NCBI RefSeq assembly: GCF_009664855.1
Contig: NZ_CP045928.1
Coordinates: forward strand, 1,753,258-1,817,257
From: Flavobacterium sp. SLB02
GTDB taxonomy: Bacteria; Bacteroidota; Bacteroidia; Flavobacteriales; Flavobacteriaceae
DNA: 64,000 bases
Direction: 5' to 3'
Below the pieces are notes generated by a model. That model had not been told where the DNA came from and did not search any database. It was given only the letters and a program-made list of their open reading frames with translations. Within the stretch, counting starts at the first letter, position 1. Each line of letters starts with the position of its first letter. The translations under genes were made by a program, and so were the position numbers. Shown one piece after another: positions 17,676 to 26,468 of the stretch.

Positions 17676-19109
17676 ATGAATTACATTTCTCAAAAATTAT
17701 CTATAAAGGAAAAAATAGGATACAGTTTAGGCGACCTGGCAGCAAATTTAGTTTTCCAGACCCTGATGACCTATTTGGCTTATTTCTATACGGATATCTA
17801 CGGATTATCGCCAAGAGATTCTTCAATAATAATGCTGGTGGTGGGTTTAATTGCAGCCTTTATTTTTAATCCTATCATTGGTGTTTTGGCAGACAGAACC
17901 AGTACAAAATGGGGCAAGTTCAGACCCTGGATTTTAATTACTGCAATCCCTCTGGGTTTTATTGCGCTATTGGCTTTTACAACTCCTGATTTTTCTTATC
18001 ACGGAAAAGTAATATATGCCATAGTAACCTACACTTTGTTACTGCTTTTTTATGCAGGTAACAATTTACCTTATTCTGCTTTAAGCGGAGTAATAACAGG
18101 TGATATGCGTGAGAGAAATAGTATGTCCTCGTATCGTTTTGTGGCAGTTATGTTTGCACAGTTTTTTGTTCAGGTTTTCATGCTTGGTATTATTAAAAGT
18201 GCCGGAAACGGAGATAAAGCTGTGGGTATCGAAAAAGTGATGACAGTACTGGCTATAATAGGTACGATCATGTTGTTGATCACATTTTTAACAACTAAGG
18301 AGCGTATTATTCCAAAGCCGGAACAAAAATCAAGTATTAAAGAAGATTTAAACGATTTAAAGAAAAATACGCCCTGGCTGATCATGCTAGCACTTACGAC
18401 CTTGGTTTTTATAACCCTGGCAATGAAAGGAGGTTCATATGTGTACTATTTTGAAAACTATGTCAATAAAGAACAGTTGGCCCTTTTTATTCAGCCCATT
18501 TTAGAGGTGTTGTCCAATCTGGGATTAAATTATTTTGGAAACGATCCTGTGTCGGCGGGATTTGGATTGTTTAATGCTGGTGGTATTATCTTTATGATTG
18601 TCGGCATTACATTGTCTAAAAATCTTGCGGATAAATACGGAAAGCGAAATGTATTCAGATTGTTTTTATTTATTTCGACCCTATTTGTCCTTGCATTTTA
18701 TTTCTTTCCGCCACAATCTATCAGTTTGATGTTTTTCTCCCAAATCCTGCACGGATTTTTTTACGGGATTACAATTCCAATTCTTTGGGCAATGATCGCA
18801 GATGTTGCTGATTACTCAGAATGGCTCAACAATCGTCGTGCAACGGCTATTATATTTTCGGCCATGATGGTGGGTTTAAAAGCGGGTTTGAGCATAGGGG
18901 GAGCCTTAACGACTTTATTTTTAGGATATTTTCATTATGTGCCAAACTCCGCATCGCAAACAGATACGGCTATAAACGGAATAAAATTATTGGTGAGTAT
19001 TTTTCCTGCTATTCCATTTTTGGTTGGAGTTGCCTTGTTGTTTTTTTATAAAATCAATAAGAAAATGGAAACACAGATAGAAACTGACCTAAAACAAAGA
19101 AGAGCTTAA
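17676..19109 (+). CDS. GPH family sugar:cation symporter (xyloside transporter)
   Basis: 477 aa with about 12 hydrophobic segments, inner membrane. Glycoside-pentoside-hexuronide family marks: LSIKEKIGYSLGDLAANL at the N-terminus, GVLADRTSTKWGKFRPWIL after TM2 and LSGVITGDMRERNSMSSYRF. It ends MRETQ-like in a charged cytoplasmic tail (TDLKQRRA). It probably imports xylose or xylo-oligosaccharides with Na+ or H+. It is followed 27 bp later by a cytoplasmic GH43, so short oligosaccharides are likely cargo. Close paralogue of the transporter at 61509-62993. Transcribed from the doubly operated promoter at 17496. Confidence 0.9.
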   Translation: MNYISQKLSIKEKIGYSLGDLAANLVFQTLMTYLAYFYTDIYGLSPRDSSIIMLVVGLIAAFIFNPIIGVLADRTSTKWGKFRPWILITAIPLGFIALLAFTTPDFSYHGKVIYAIVTYTLLLLFYAGNNLPYSALSGVITGDMRERNSMSSYRFVAVMFAQFFVQVFMLGIIKSAGNGDKAVGIEKVMTVLAIIGTIMLLITFLTTKERIIPKPEQKSSIKEDLNDLKKNTPWLIMLALTTLVFITLAMKGGSYVYYFENYVNKEQLALFIQPILEVLSNLGLNYFGNDPVSAGFGLFNAGGIIFMIVGITLSKNLADKYGKRNVFRLFLFISTLFVLAFYFFPPQSISLMFFSQILHGFFYGITIPILWAMIADVADYSEWLNNRRATAIIFSAMMVGLKAGLSIGGALTTLFLGYFHYVPNSASQTDTAINGIKLLVSIFPAIPFLVGVALLFFYKINKKMETQIETDLKQRRA

Positions 19110-19136
19110 TTATTTAAAATAAACATAAAAACGACT

Positions 19137-20171
19137 ATGCCTGAAGATAGTATTGAAGAAATTAATTTTGAACAAATTAATAAATTAGCCATTTCGAAAC
19201 CTTTAGTTTCGCACATCTACACGGCTGATCCATCAGCGCATGTATTCAACGGTAAGATTTATATTTATCCTTCCCATGATGTTGATGCCGGAATCCCATT
19301 CAATGATAATGGAGATCATTTTGGTATGGAAGATTATCATGTTTTTTCAATGGAAAACATTCAATCAGAAGTGGTAGATAATGGTGTTGCATTGCACGTA
19401 AGTGAGGTTGCATGGGCAGAAAAGCAAATGTGGGCGCCTGATGCAGCCTGTAAAAACGGAAAATATTATTTGTATTTCCCGGCTAAACGTGCTAACGGAA
19501 TTTTCCAGATTGGCGTAGCTGTAAGCGATTCTCCAGTTGGACCTTTTTTGCCAGAACCTGATGCTATTAAAGCAAGTTATAGTATTGATCCGGCCGTTTT
19601 TGAGGACGAAGATGGTAAACATTATATTTATTTTGGCGGAATTTGGGGCGGACAGCTTCAAAAATACAGAAATAATAAATACGATCCTGATCATGAAGAG
19701 CCAACGGGCAACGAAGCCGCTTTAGGCCCTATTGTAGCCCTTTTAAGAGATGATATGTTGGAATTTGCAGAAGAGCCCAAAGAAATCAAAATAGTAGATA
19801 AAAACGGAGAGGTTTTAGCGGCCAATGACAATAATCGTCGTTTTTTCGAAGCTTCGTGGGTACACAAATACAATAACAAATATTATTTTTCGTATTCTAC
19901 CGGAGATACTCATTTTATCTGTTATGCCATAGGAGATAATCCGTATGGGCCTTTTACGTATCAGGGAAGAATTTTGAATCCTGTTATAGGCTGGACTTCA
20001 CATCATTCTATTTGTAAAGTCGATAACGATTGGTATTTATTTTACCACGATTCGAGTTTGTCAAAAGGAGTAACGCATTTAAGAAGTATGAAAATGACCA
20101 AAATTGATTATCTCGAAGATGGTACAATTGTAACTATAGATCCTTATGGCATAAGGAGAATGGTGGATTAA
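19137..20171 (+). CDS. GH43 beta-xylosidase/alpha-L-arabinofuranosidase, cytoplasmic
   Basis: 344 aa without signal peptide, so cytoplasmic. Single five-bladed GH43 propeller. Base Asp31 is in YTADPSAHVF, the pKa-modulating Asp in YSIDPAVFED and the acid Glu in RRFFEASWVHKYN. Closest in layout to the small GH43 subfamily 1 enzymes of Bacteroidota. With the GPH transporter just upstream, the likely job is hydrolysis of imported xylobiose or arabinoxylo-oligosaccharides to xylose for XylA. Xylosidase versus arabinofuranosidase cannot be decided from sequence. Confidence 0.9.
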   Translation: MPEDSIEEINFEQINKLAISKPLVSHIYTADPSAHVFNGKIYIYPSHDVDAGIPFNDNGDHFGMEDYHVFSMENIQSEVVDNGVALHVSEVAWAEKQMWAPDAACKNGKYYLYFPAKRANGIFQIGVAVSDSPVGPFLPEPDAIKASYSIDPAVFEDEDGKHYIYFGGIWGGQLQKYRNNKYDPDHEEPTGNEAALGPIVALLRDDMLEFAEEPKEIKIVDKNGEVLAANDNNRRFFEASWVHKYNNKYYFSYSTGDTHFICYAIGDNPYGPFTYQGRILNPVIGWTSHHSICKVDNDWYLFYHDSSLSKGVTHLRSMKMTKIDYLEDGTIVTIDPYGIRRMVD

Positions 20172-20222
20172 GATTTCGGTTTATGGTGAAAATAATAGTA
20201 ATGCGCTAAAATTTTATTTTCT

Positions 20223-20936
20223 ATGGAAAGGGGAGATGAGAAAGGAAAAAATGCTACCAGTCAATATCATTCAAAGAGAATAGAAATTGATTGTGTGATC
20301 TTTAATTTTGAAGGTGAAAGTCTGAAAGTTTTATTGGTCAAACACAAGGACAATCAGGGAAATTTAAAATTTGAACTCGCTAATGATTACATAAAAGAAG
20401 GGGAAACAATATCAGGTACTGCTCAGAATATTTTAAAAAAATACATTGGCGTTGATAATTCTTTTCTGGAACAATTGAAAGCTTTTGGCTGTCCATCTCC
20501 ATCATCCTCTCAGGAAGATATTTCGATAGGGTATTATGCGATGGTAAAAAAAGATATCGAGGATATAGAAAATGATATTTTCAATCCAAATGTGGTATGG
20601 ATTGGTATTAACGAAATTAAAGGTTTAAACGATAAGCATAAAGCAATTCTGGATTATAGTCTGAAAGAATTACGAAAGAATATTTGCAAAAGTGCCATTG
20701 GATTTAATTTGTTGCCCGAGAAATTTACTTTATTACAAGTCATTCACCTTTATGAAGAAATCCTCGGAATCGAGATCAATAAATCTAATTTTCGAAGAAA
20801 GATATTGCAAATGGATTTAGTGCACGATTCAAATGAAAAAGAAGAGGCTGTTTCGCACAGGGCTGCTAAACTTTACAGAATCAATTTAAAACAGCAGGAA
20901 ATGCTATCGCAAAGAGAACTTAATTTTAATTTTTAA
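20223..20936 (+). CDS. Nudix-type (NrtR-like) transcriptional regulator, AraR/XylR-like
   Basis: 237 aa. N-terminal Nudix fold (residues about 18-145; IDCVIFNFEGESLKVLLVKH) followed by a winged helix (about 155-230; EKFTLLQVIHLYEEILG...NFRRKILQMDLV). The hydrolase signature is degenerate. Where REXXEEXG is expected the protein reads QNILKKYIGV, so it cannot bind Mg2+ normally and is a ligand sensor. Bacteroidota use such proteins (AraR; XylR beside xylAB in B. thetaiotaomicron) as pentose-responsive regulators. Placement upstream of xylB/xylA supports xylose or a derivative as ligand. Confidence 0.8.
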   Translation: MERGDEKGKNATSQYHSKRIEIDCVIFNFEGESLKVLLVKHKDNQGNLKFELANDYIKEGETISGTAQNILKKYIGVDNSFLEQLKAFGCPSPSSSQEDISIGYYAMVKKDIEDIENDIFNPNVVWIGINEIKGLNDKHKAILDYSLKELRKNICKSAIGFNLLPEKFTLLQVIHLYEEILGIEINKSNFRRKILQMDLVHDSNEKEEAVSHRAAKLYRINLKQQEMLSQRELNFNF

Positions 20937-21031
20937 ATTTATTATTACCAAGTCTTTTGATGGGTAAAATTAATGTGGGAATGTTTTTATAATTGTTTAA
21001 TAAATATAAAAAATAATAGTTTTCTTGTGAA

Positions 21032-21039
21032 TACATTTG
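21032..21039 (+). promoter_or_regulatory. -7 promoter element (TACATTTG) before the GntR gene
   Basis: TACATTTG is an exact TAnnTTTG. Transcription would begin near 21045, downstream of the first in-frame ATG at 20973, so translation must start later, at 21069. No clear -33 TTG at 19 bp was found. Internal promoter for gntR-xylB-xylA. Confidence 0.5.
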
Positions 21040-21068
21040 CCTATATTAGCATACCAGAACAGAACAGT

Positions 21069-22079
21069 ATGATAAACGAAAGTATAGAAAAATTTGTCTT
21101 TACAATAAATCACGAAAGTGATATTCCAAAATACCAGCAAATGGTCAACGGAATCAATAATGCGATAGCAGAGAATATTTTGCAAAAGGGAGATTTGCTT
21201 CCCTCAGTGAATAGTATTTGCAAAACAAATCAGTTGTCCAGAGATACGGTCTTTAAGGCATATTCTATTTTAAAAGATCAAAACAGCATTGATTCTGTAC
21301 CCAATAAAGGCTATTATGTCTTGGGCGAAACCAGAAAAGTACTTTTGGTACTGGATACTTTTAAGGCATATAAAGAGGTTTTGTACCATTCGTTTGTAAA
21401 CAATTTGGGAGATAATGTGATTACAGATGTGCAGTTTCATCATTATAATATTGATGTTTTTAAAACCATTATCAATAATAGCGTTGGAAAGTATTATAAA
21501 TATGTGGTGATGAATTTTGACCATAAAGAGGTCTCGACAACCTTGGATGTGATTGCCAATGAAAAGTTGTTGCTGATCGATTGGAACATTCATACAAAAA
21601 AGAATAATAATTATGTTTTTCAGGATTTTGGCAAAGCATTTTATAAGGCGTTGGAACAGGCCGTTGATTTGTTTAAAAAGTATAAAAACATACAGTTTAT
21701 TTATCCGGATTATACCAATCACCCAAAAGAGACATTGGAGTTTTTTAAGAAGTTTTGTGCCGATTTTAATTTTGAATACAAGGTTATTACAGATGCAAAA
21801 AAGTTCAGCATCGAAAAAGGAATTGCTTATGTCAGTGTGAGTGATCGCATTTTAGGGCACTTTTTAGAACAATGCAAAGAGAAAGATCTAGAACCCGGAG
21901 CAGATGTTGGTTTTTTGTCTTACAACGAAACGCCTATGAAGAAATTTATATACAAGGGGATCTCAGTTGTTTCGACTGATTTCAAGGAATTAGGAACAAA
22001 AGCGGCAGGATTTATCACAAACGATCAGGTGGTTCAGTATTATGTGCCAACAAGTTTAATTTTAAGAGAATCATTATAA
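21069..22079 (+). CDS. GntR-type regulator with LacI-like sensor domain
   Basis: 336 aa from ATG 21069. The frame is open from 20973 but the extra residues are not family-like and lie before the -7 element. Winged helix at residues 12-75 (DIPKYQQMVNGINNAIAENIL, LPSVNSICKTNQLSRDTVFKAYSIL). The rest is a periplasmic-binding-like sensor (VSVSDRILGHFLEQCKEKDLEPGADVGFLSYNETPMKKF, then ISVVSTDFKELG). This GntR/LacI-hybrid layout is the same as that of Bacteroides FucR. It overlaps functionally with the Nudix regulator upstream. xylB begins 3 bp after its stop, so it probably senses xylose or xylulose. Confidence 0.85.
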   Translation: MINESIEKFVFTINHESDIPKYQQMVNGINNAIAENILQKGDLLPSVNSICKTNQLSRDTVFKAYSILKDQNSIDSVPNKGYYVLGETRKVLLVLDTFKAYKEVLYHSFVNNLGDNVITDVQFHHYNIDVFKTIINNSVGKYYKYVVMNFDHKEVSTTLDVIANEKLLLIDWNIHTKKNNNYVFQDFGKAFYKALEQAVDLFKKYKNIQFIYPDYTNHPKETLEFFKKFCADFNFEYKVITDAKKFSIEKGIAYVSVSDRILGHFLEQCKEKDLEPGADVGFLSYNETPMKKFIYKGISVVSTDFKELGTKAAGFITNDQVVQYYVPTSLILRESL

Positions 22080-22082
22080 ATT

Positions 22083-23567
22083 ATGTATTATATAGGGTAT
22101 GATATCGGAAGTTCTTCAGTCAAGGTTGCCTTGACAGAAGCCGAAACAGGAAAAAAAATAATCGTTTTGCACGAACCGCAAAACGAAATGGAAATTGTGG
22201 CATTGCATCCCGATTGGGCAGAACAGGATCCTGAAATTTGGTGGCAGCATATCTGTGTGGCAACCAAAAGAGCGATTCGGGAAGCCAATATAGAAGCGTC
22301 TAAAATTCAGGGAATTGGTATTTCTTATCAAATGCACGGATTGGTTATTGTAGATAAACAATGCAATCCACTGCGTAATGCGATCATATGGTGTGACAGC
22401 CGTGCGGTTGAAATTGGCAATACTGCTTTCTCGGAGATCGGACAAGAAAAATGTATGGAACATTTGCTGAATTCCCCGGGAAATTTTACCGCCTCCAAAC
22501 TAAAATGGGTAAAGGAAAATGAATCCGAAATTTACAATCAGGTTTACAAATACATGCTACCGGGAGATTATATCGCTTATAAATTGACCGGAGAGATTAG
22601 AACTACAAAAAACGGTTTGTCTGAAGGAATGCTCTGGGATTATAAAGAAAACAAAGTAGCCAATTGGTTGTTGGATTATTACGGAATCGATCAGTCCTTA
22701 ACGCCGGATATTGTAGAGAATTTTACCAATCAGGGCGTTTTAAACGAAAAAGGCGCGAAAGAATCAGGACTTCCTATAGGTATCCCGGTGGTTTACAGAG
22801 CGGGAGATCAGCCCAATAATGCCTTGTCACTAAATGTATTAAATCCGGGCGAAGTGGCTGCAACTGGCGGCACATCAGGAGTTTTTTATGCGGTTGGCGA
22901 AATGAATTCTGGAAAAAGTACAAGAGTCAACAATTTTGTGCACGTAAATTACGAATTAGAAACGCCAAGAATTGGTAAATTATTAAACATCAATGGAGCC
23001 GGAATTCAGTACCGCTGGCTGCGAAACAATATGGGCGATGAAACCTATGAATCGATGAACCGAAAAGCATCTAAAATTGACGTTGGTTCAGAAGGGGTAG
23101 TAGTGATGCCCTTTGGGAATGGTGTCGAGCGTATGTTCAACAACAAAAACATCGGAACACACTTTTTGAACCTGAATTTGAATATTCACAATAATGCACA
23201 TTTGTTCAGAGCTGCCTTAGAGGGAATTGCTTTTTCCTTTGTGTACGGGATGGAATGTCTAAAAGAAGATAACGCGACAATAAATGTGATTAGGGCCGGA
23301 AATGATAATTTATTTCGTTCAGAGATTTTTTCCAATACCGTCGCAACGTTAATTGGACACGAGATCGAAATTTATAATACAACAGGAGCCGTAGGAGCAG
23401 CAAGAGCGGTAGGTTTAAAAGATGGTGATTACAATAAATTTGGTTCAAGCATTACAACCAACGATCACGTTATGACCTTTTTGCCATTAAAAAATGCGGA
23501 ACCCTACAAGAAGGCTTATCAAAAATGGAAACAAGAATTAGAATTTATATTAACACATAAAAAATAA
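22083..23567 (+). CDS. xylB: Xylulokinase
   Basis: 494 aa, FGGY carbohydrate kinase. The phosphate-binding start is [15 protein letters not shown]. The substrate and ATP segments [68 protein letters not shown] and [12 protein letters not shown] follow in family order. It converts D-xylulose to xylulose-5-phosphate. Start 3 bp after the GntR stop and 5 bp before xylA indicate one transcript. Confidence 0.95.
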   Translation: MYYIGYDIGSSSVKVALTEAETGKKIIVLHEPQNEMEIVALHPDWAEQDPEIWWQHICVATKRAIREANIEASKIQGIGISYQMHGLVIVDKQCNPLRNAIIWCDSRAVEIGNTAFSEIGQEKCMEHLLNSPGNFTASKLKWVKENESEIYNQVYKYMLPGDYIAYKLTGEIRTTKNGLSEGMLWDYKENKVANWLLDYYGIDQSLTPDIVENFTNQGVLNEKGAKESGLPIGIPVVYRAGDQPNNALSLNVLNPGEVAATGGTSGVFYAVGEMNSGKSTRVNNFVHVNYELETPRIGKLLNINGAGIQYRWLRNNMGDETYESMNRKASKIDVGSEGVVVMPFGNGVERMFNNKNIGTHFLNLNLNIHNNAHLFRAALEGIAFSFVYGMECLKEDNATINVIRAGNDNLFRSEIFSNTVATLIGHEIEIYNTTGAVGAARAVGLKDGDYNKFGSSITTNDHVMTFLPLKNAEPYKKAYQKWKQELEFILTHKK

Positions 23568-23572
23568 AAAAA

Positions 23573-24898
23573 ATGATAGTTTTAGGCAATAAAGAATACT
23601 ACAAAGGTATTGGTCAAATTAAATTTGAAGGAAAAGATTCAGATAATCCATTAGCATTTAAATACTACAATCCGGATCAGCTTGTAGCGGGAAAAACAAT
23701 GCGCGAACATTTTAGATTTGCCATTGCATACTGGCATACCTTCTGCGGACAAGGAAGTGATCCTTTTGGACCGGGAACACAAAATTTTGCATGGGATCAG
23801 TCATCAGACCCTATTCAGGCAGCGAAAGATAAAGCCGATGCTGCGTTTGAATTCATCAGCAAAATGGGCTTTGATTATTTCTGTTTTCACGATTATGATT
23901 TAGTTGCTGAGGGGCCAACATTTGCCGAATCTGAAAGACGTTTGGCAACAATTACAGAATATCTTAAACAGAAAAAAGCAGAATCTGGAATTAAATTGCT
24001 TTGGGGAACTTCAAACTGTTTCTCGAATCCAAGATTTATGAACGGCGCGGCAACAAACCCGGATTTTAACGTGGTAGCAAGAGCCGGAGGTCAGGTAAAA
24101 CTGGCTTTGGATGCAACGATTGCTTTAGAGGGTGAAAACTATGTTTTCTGGGGCGGACGTGAAGGTTATATGTCTTTATTGAATACCGATATGGGAAGAG
24201 AACTGGATCACATGGCGCAATTCCTGACAATGTCAAGAGATTATGCAAGATCACAAGGTTTTAAAGGAACTTTCTTTATCGAGCCTAAACCAATGGAACC
24301 ATCGAAACATCAATATGATTTTGACTCGGCAACTGCTATTGGATTCTTAAAAGAGTATGGTTTAGATAAAGATTTCAAAATCAATATCGAAGTAAACCAT
24401 GCAACATTGGCACAACACACATTTCAGCATGAGCTAGAAGTAGCTGCAAAAGCTGGAATGTTAGGAAGTATCGATGCTAACAGAGGTGATTACCAAAATG
24501 GCTGGGATACAGACCAGTTCCCAAACAACATTCAGGAAACTACAGAAGCAATGCTGGTATTCTTAAAAGCTGGCGGATTACAAGGTGGTGGGGTAAATTT
24601 TGATGCTAAAATCAGAAGAAATTCAACAGATTTGGAAGATGTTTTCCTTGCTCATATTGGTGGTGCTGATACTTTTGCAAGAGCTTTATTGACAGCTGAC
24701 AAAATTATCACTTCTTCTCCATACGAAAAACTGAGAAAAGAAAGATACAGCTCATTTGATTCAGGAAAAGGAAAAGATTTCGCTGATGGAAAATTAAACC
24801 TGAAAGATTTGTACGCGATCGCAAATGAAAATGGAGAATTAAATCTTCAAAGTGGAAAACAAGAATTGTTTGAAAATATTATCAATCAATATATTTAA
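23573..24898 (+). CDS. xylA: Xylose isomerase
   Basis: 441 aa, the class II length. [17 protein letters not shown] near the N-terminus, [12 protein letters not shown] (catalytic His), [17 protein letters not shown] (metal Glu), [18 protein letters not shown] (metal Glu/His) and [18 protein letters not shown] (Asp ligands) are all present. It isomerises D-xylose to D-xylulose in the cytoplasm. Last gene of the operon, with a hairpin terminator starting 10 bp after the stop. Confidence 0.97.
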   Translation: MIVLGNKEYYKGIGQIKFEGKDSDNPLAFKYYNPDQLVAGKTMREHFRFAIAYWHTFCGQGSDPFGPGTQNFAWDQSSDPIQAAKDKADAAFEFISKMGFDYFCFHDYDLVAEGPTFAESERRLATITEYLKQKKAESGIKLLWGTSNCFSNPRFMNGAATNPDFNVVARAGGQVKLALDATIALEGENYVFWGGREGYMSLLNTDMGRELDHMAQFLTMSRDYARSQGFKGTFFIEPKPMEPSKHQYDFDSATAIGFLKEYGLDKDFKINIEVNHATLAQHTFQHELEVAAKAGMLGSIDANRGDYQNGWDTDQFPNNIQETTEAMLVFLKAGGLQGGGVNFDAKIRRNSTDLEDVFLAHIGGADTFARALLTADKIITSSPYEKLRKERYSSFDSGKGKDFADGKLNLKDLYAIANENGELNLQSGKQELFENIINQYI

Positions 24899-25281
24899 AA
24901 AAAAGAAAGAGCTAACAGTTTTTTTAAAGCTGTTGGTTCTTCTTAATAACATTAGTGAGGAAAAATGATCAGCAAGAAAACAGTATCTTTATGTGATAGC
25001 TGTAGAAAGTTAATCTCTTTGTTGCTTTTCAGACAAGATATTATTTTTTCTTTCAGATCAAAACTATGAGAATGTGTATTAAGATTATGATTGAATTTTA
25101 AAGATATGAATTCTGGAATAGATTAGGGTTAGTTGCTATTTTTTAATTCAGAAATTTAAAACAAAGTCATTTAATAAAATAAGGATTAGGTTATTTTTAT
25201 TAATGTTTTTTGAAGAATAAAATCGAGATACACATTTTTACTCACTACATTTTACTATTAAACCAAATTTAACTACAAACT
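24899..25281. other. xylA-transaldolase intergenic, 383 bp
   Basis: It contains the terminator at 24908-24940. The rest is AT-rich. A possible promoter for the transaldolase is weak: TTG at 25210-25212 but no exact TAnnTTTG. No operator copy of CAACCGATTG and no additional ORF was found. Confidence 0.5.
24908..24940 (+). terminator. Terminator after xylA
   Basis: AGAGCTAACAG (24908-24918) pairs with CTGTTGGTTCT (24930-24940) with two G-T wobbles. The hairpin starts 10 bp after the xylA stop. Confidence 0.75.
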
Positions 25282-25938
25282 ATGAAATTTTTTATTGATA
25301 CCGCTAATTTAGAAGATATTAAAGAAGCACAAGCGTTAGGTGTTCTGGATGGCGTTACGACAAATCCGTCCTTAATGGCTAAAGAAGGCATTACCGGAAA
25401 AGACAATATTTTAAAACATTACTTAGACATTTGTTCTATTGTCGATGGTGATGTTTCGGCAGAAGTAATTTCGACAGATTTTGAAGGAATGATCAGGGAA
25501 GGTGAGGAACTTGCTGCTTTGCATCGGCAGATCGTGGTCAAATTGCCAATGATTGCCGATGGTGTAAAAGCCTGTAAATATTTCTCTTCCAAAGGCATCA
25601 AAACCAATGTTACCTTGGTGTTTTCGGCAGGGCAAGCTTTGCTGGCTGCAAAAGCCGGAGCGACTTATGTATCACCTTTTTTAGGAAGGCTGGACGATAT
25701 CTCTACTGACGGAATGCATTTAATTGCCGAAATCAGAGAGATTTACGATAACTACAATTATCAAACACAAATACTCTCAGCCTCCATCAGACATACGATG
25801 CATATTGTAAACTGTGCAAAAATAGGATCGGATGTAATGACAGGACCACTTTCTGCAATTAAAGGATTGTTGAAACATCCTTTGACAGATATTGGTTTGA
25901 ATCAATTTATCGAAGACGCTAAAAAGATGAAACTATAA
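25282..25938 (+). CDS. tal: Transaldolase (short TalC/FSA-type fold)
   Basis: 218 aa single barrel, family class with E. coli FSA and TalC. The N-terminus [20 protein letters not shown]...DGVTTNPSL and Schiff-base Lys87 in IVVKLPM are standard. Fructose-6-phosphate aldolase has Gln59 and Tyr131. The aligned positions here are Glu61 (SAEVIS) and Phe133 (VSPFLGR), the residues typical of transaldolase activity. It transfers dihydroxyacetone in the non-oxidative pentose phosphate pathway, taking up xylulose-5-phosphate flux from XylA/XylB. It is followed by a strong terminator and seems monocistronic. Confidence 0.9.
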   Translation: MKFFIDTANLEDIKEAQALGVLDGVTTNPSLMAKEGITGKDNILKHYLDICSIVDGDVSAEVISTDFEGMIREGEELAALHRQIVVKLPMIADGVKACKYFSSKGIKTNVTLVFSAGQALLAAKAGATYVSPFLGRLDDISTDGMHLIAEIREIYDNYNYQTQILSASIRHTMHIVNCAKIGSDVMTGPLSAIKGLLKHPLTDIGLNQFIEDAKKMKL

Positions 25939-25998
25939 ACTTTTAGTAATGAGTATTCTATAATTTTTTAGAGAGAAATACTATAAATTATAATAGCT

Positions 25999-26037
25999 AA
26001 AAACCTCCTTTCAATATCATTTTGAAAGGAGGTTTTT
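25999..26037 (+). terminator. Strong terminator after transaldolase
   Basis: AAAAACCTCCTTTCAA (25999-26014), 7-base loop, TTGAAAGGAGGTTTTT (26022-26037): a perfect 16-bp stem ending in T-run. Works for the plus strand 60 bp after the transaldolase stop. Confidence 0.9.
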
Positions 26038-26049
26038 GGTATTCTAGGA

Positions 26050-26061
26050 ACAACCGATTGC
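26050..26061. promoter_or_regulatory. Probable LacI-family operator, far upstream of SusC
   Basis: ACAACCGATTGC, the same core as the GH67 site. It lies 322 bp (centre to centre) upstream of the promoter-proximal copy at 26372 and could be an auxiliary site. A two-mismatch relative GCAACCAGTTGT is at 26125-26136. Confidence 0.6.
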
Positions 26062-26371
26062 TTCTTTTGTTTAATTTTCGATTTCTTTTTTAGAAACTCG
26101 CATATTTGTTATGTAATTACTTAAGCAACCAGTTGTATTTTTAGCTTTTTTAACAGTATTTATATTTCAATAATAGTATTTATTCTAAAATTAGTAAGCT
26201 TTGTATTCTTTTATGATTTTTTTAATAAATGCCCAATAACGTCGTTAACTTTTTAAATTTTAGTTCAAAAAAAATCGTTTATATATGGATAATTTATTTT
26301 TTTAATATTAAAATTGAACAGAATGTTTTTTAGTGTAGCTTTTTTTTGGTAATTCGTAAATAAAATTATAA

Positions 26372-26408
26372 ACAACCGATTGTGTATTAATTGTTTTTTT
26401 TATATTTG
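26372..26408 (+). promoter_or_regulatory. SusC promoter with operator overlapping -33 box
   Basis: Operator ACAACCGATTGT (26372-26383) contains the -33 TTG (26380-26382). An 18-bp spacer leads to the exact -7 element TATATTTG (26401-26408). The arrangement is almost identical at 63658-63694. Confidence 0.8.
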
Positions 26409-26468
26409 TTACTAATACACTTATTAACTCAACCAAAATTTAATTTTAACTATCTAACATCAATTTTT

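Larger units (their letters stand above)
25939..26468. other. Regulatory region before SusC, 530 bp
   Basis: AT-rich. It contains a terminator, two clear operators and one degenerate site, plus the SusC promoter (all listed separately). I see no gene. The -7 element TATATTTG is at 26401-26408, leaving a leader of about 55 nt before ATG 26469. Confidence 0.7.

Noticed and set aside
20973..21068. Earlier ATG for the GntR regulator
   Set aside because: It lies before the -7 TACATTTG and the added residues are unlike the family.
26125..26136. GCAACCAGTTGT resembling the operator
   Set aside because: Two core mismatches from the consensus. Kept only as a possible degenerate site in the SusC regulatory region.
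26391..26468. Earlier ATG for SusC
   Set aside because: It is upstream of the -7 element (26401-26408) and adds a run of residues before a clean signal peptide.
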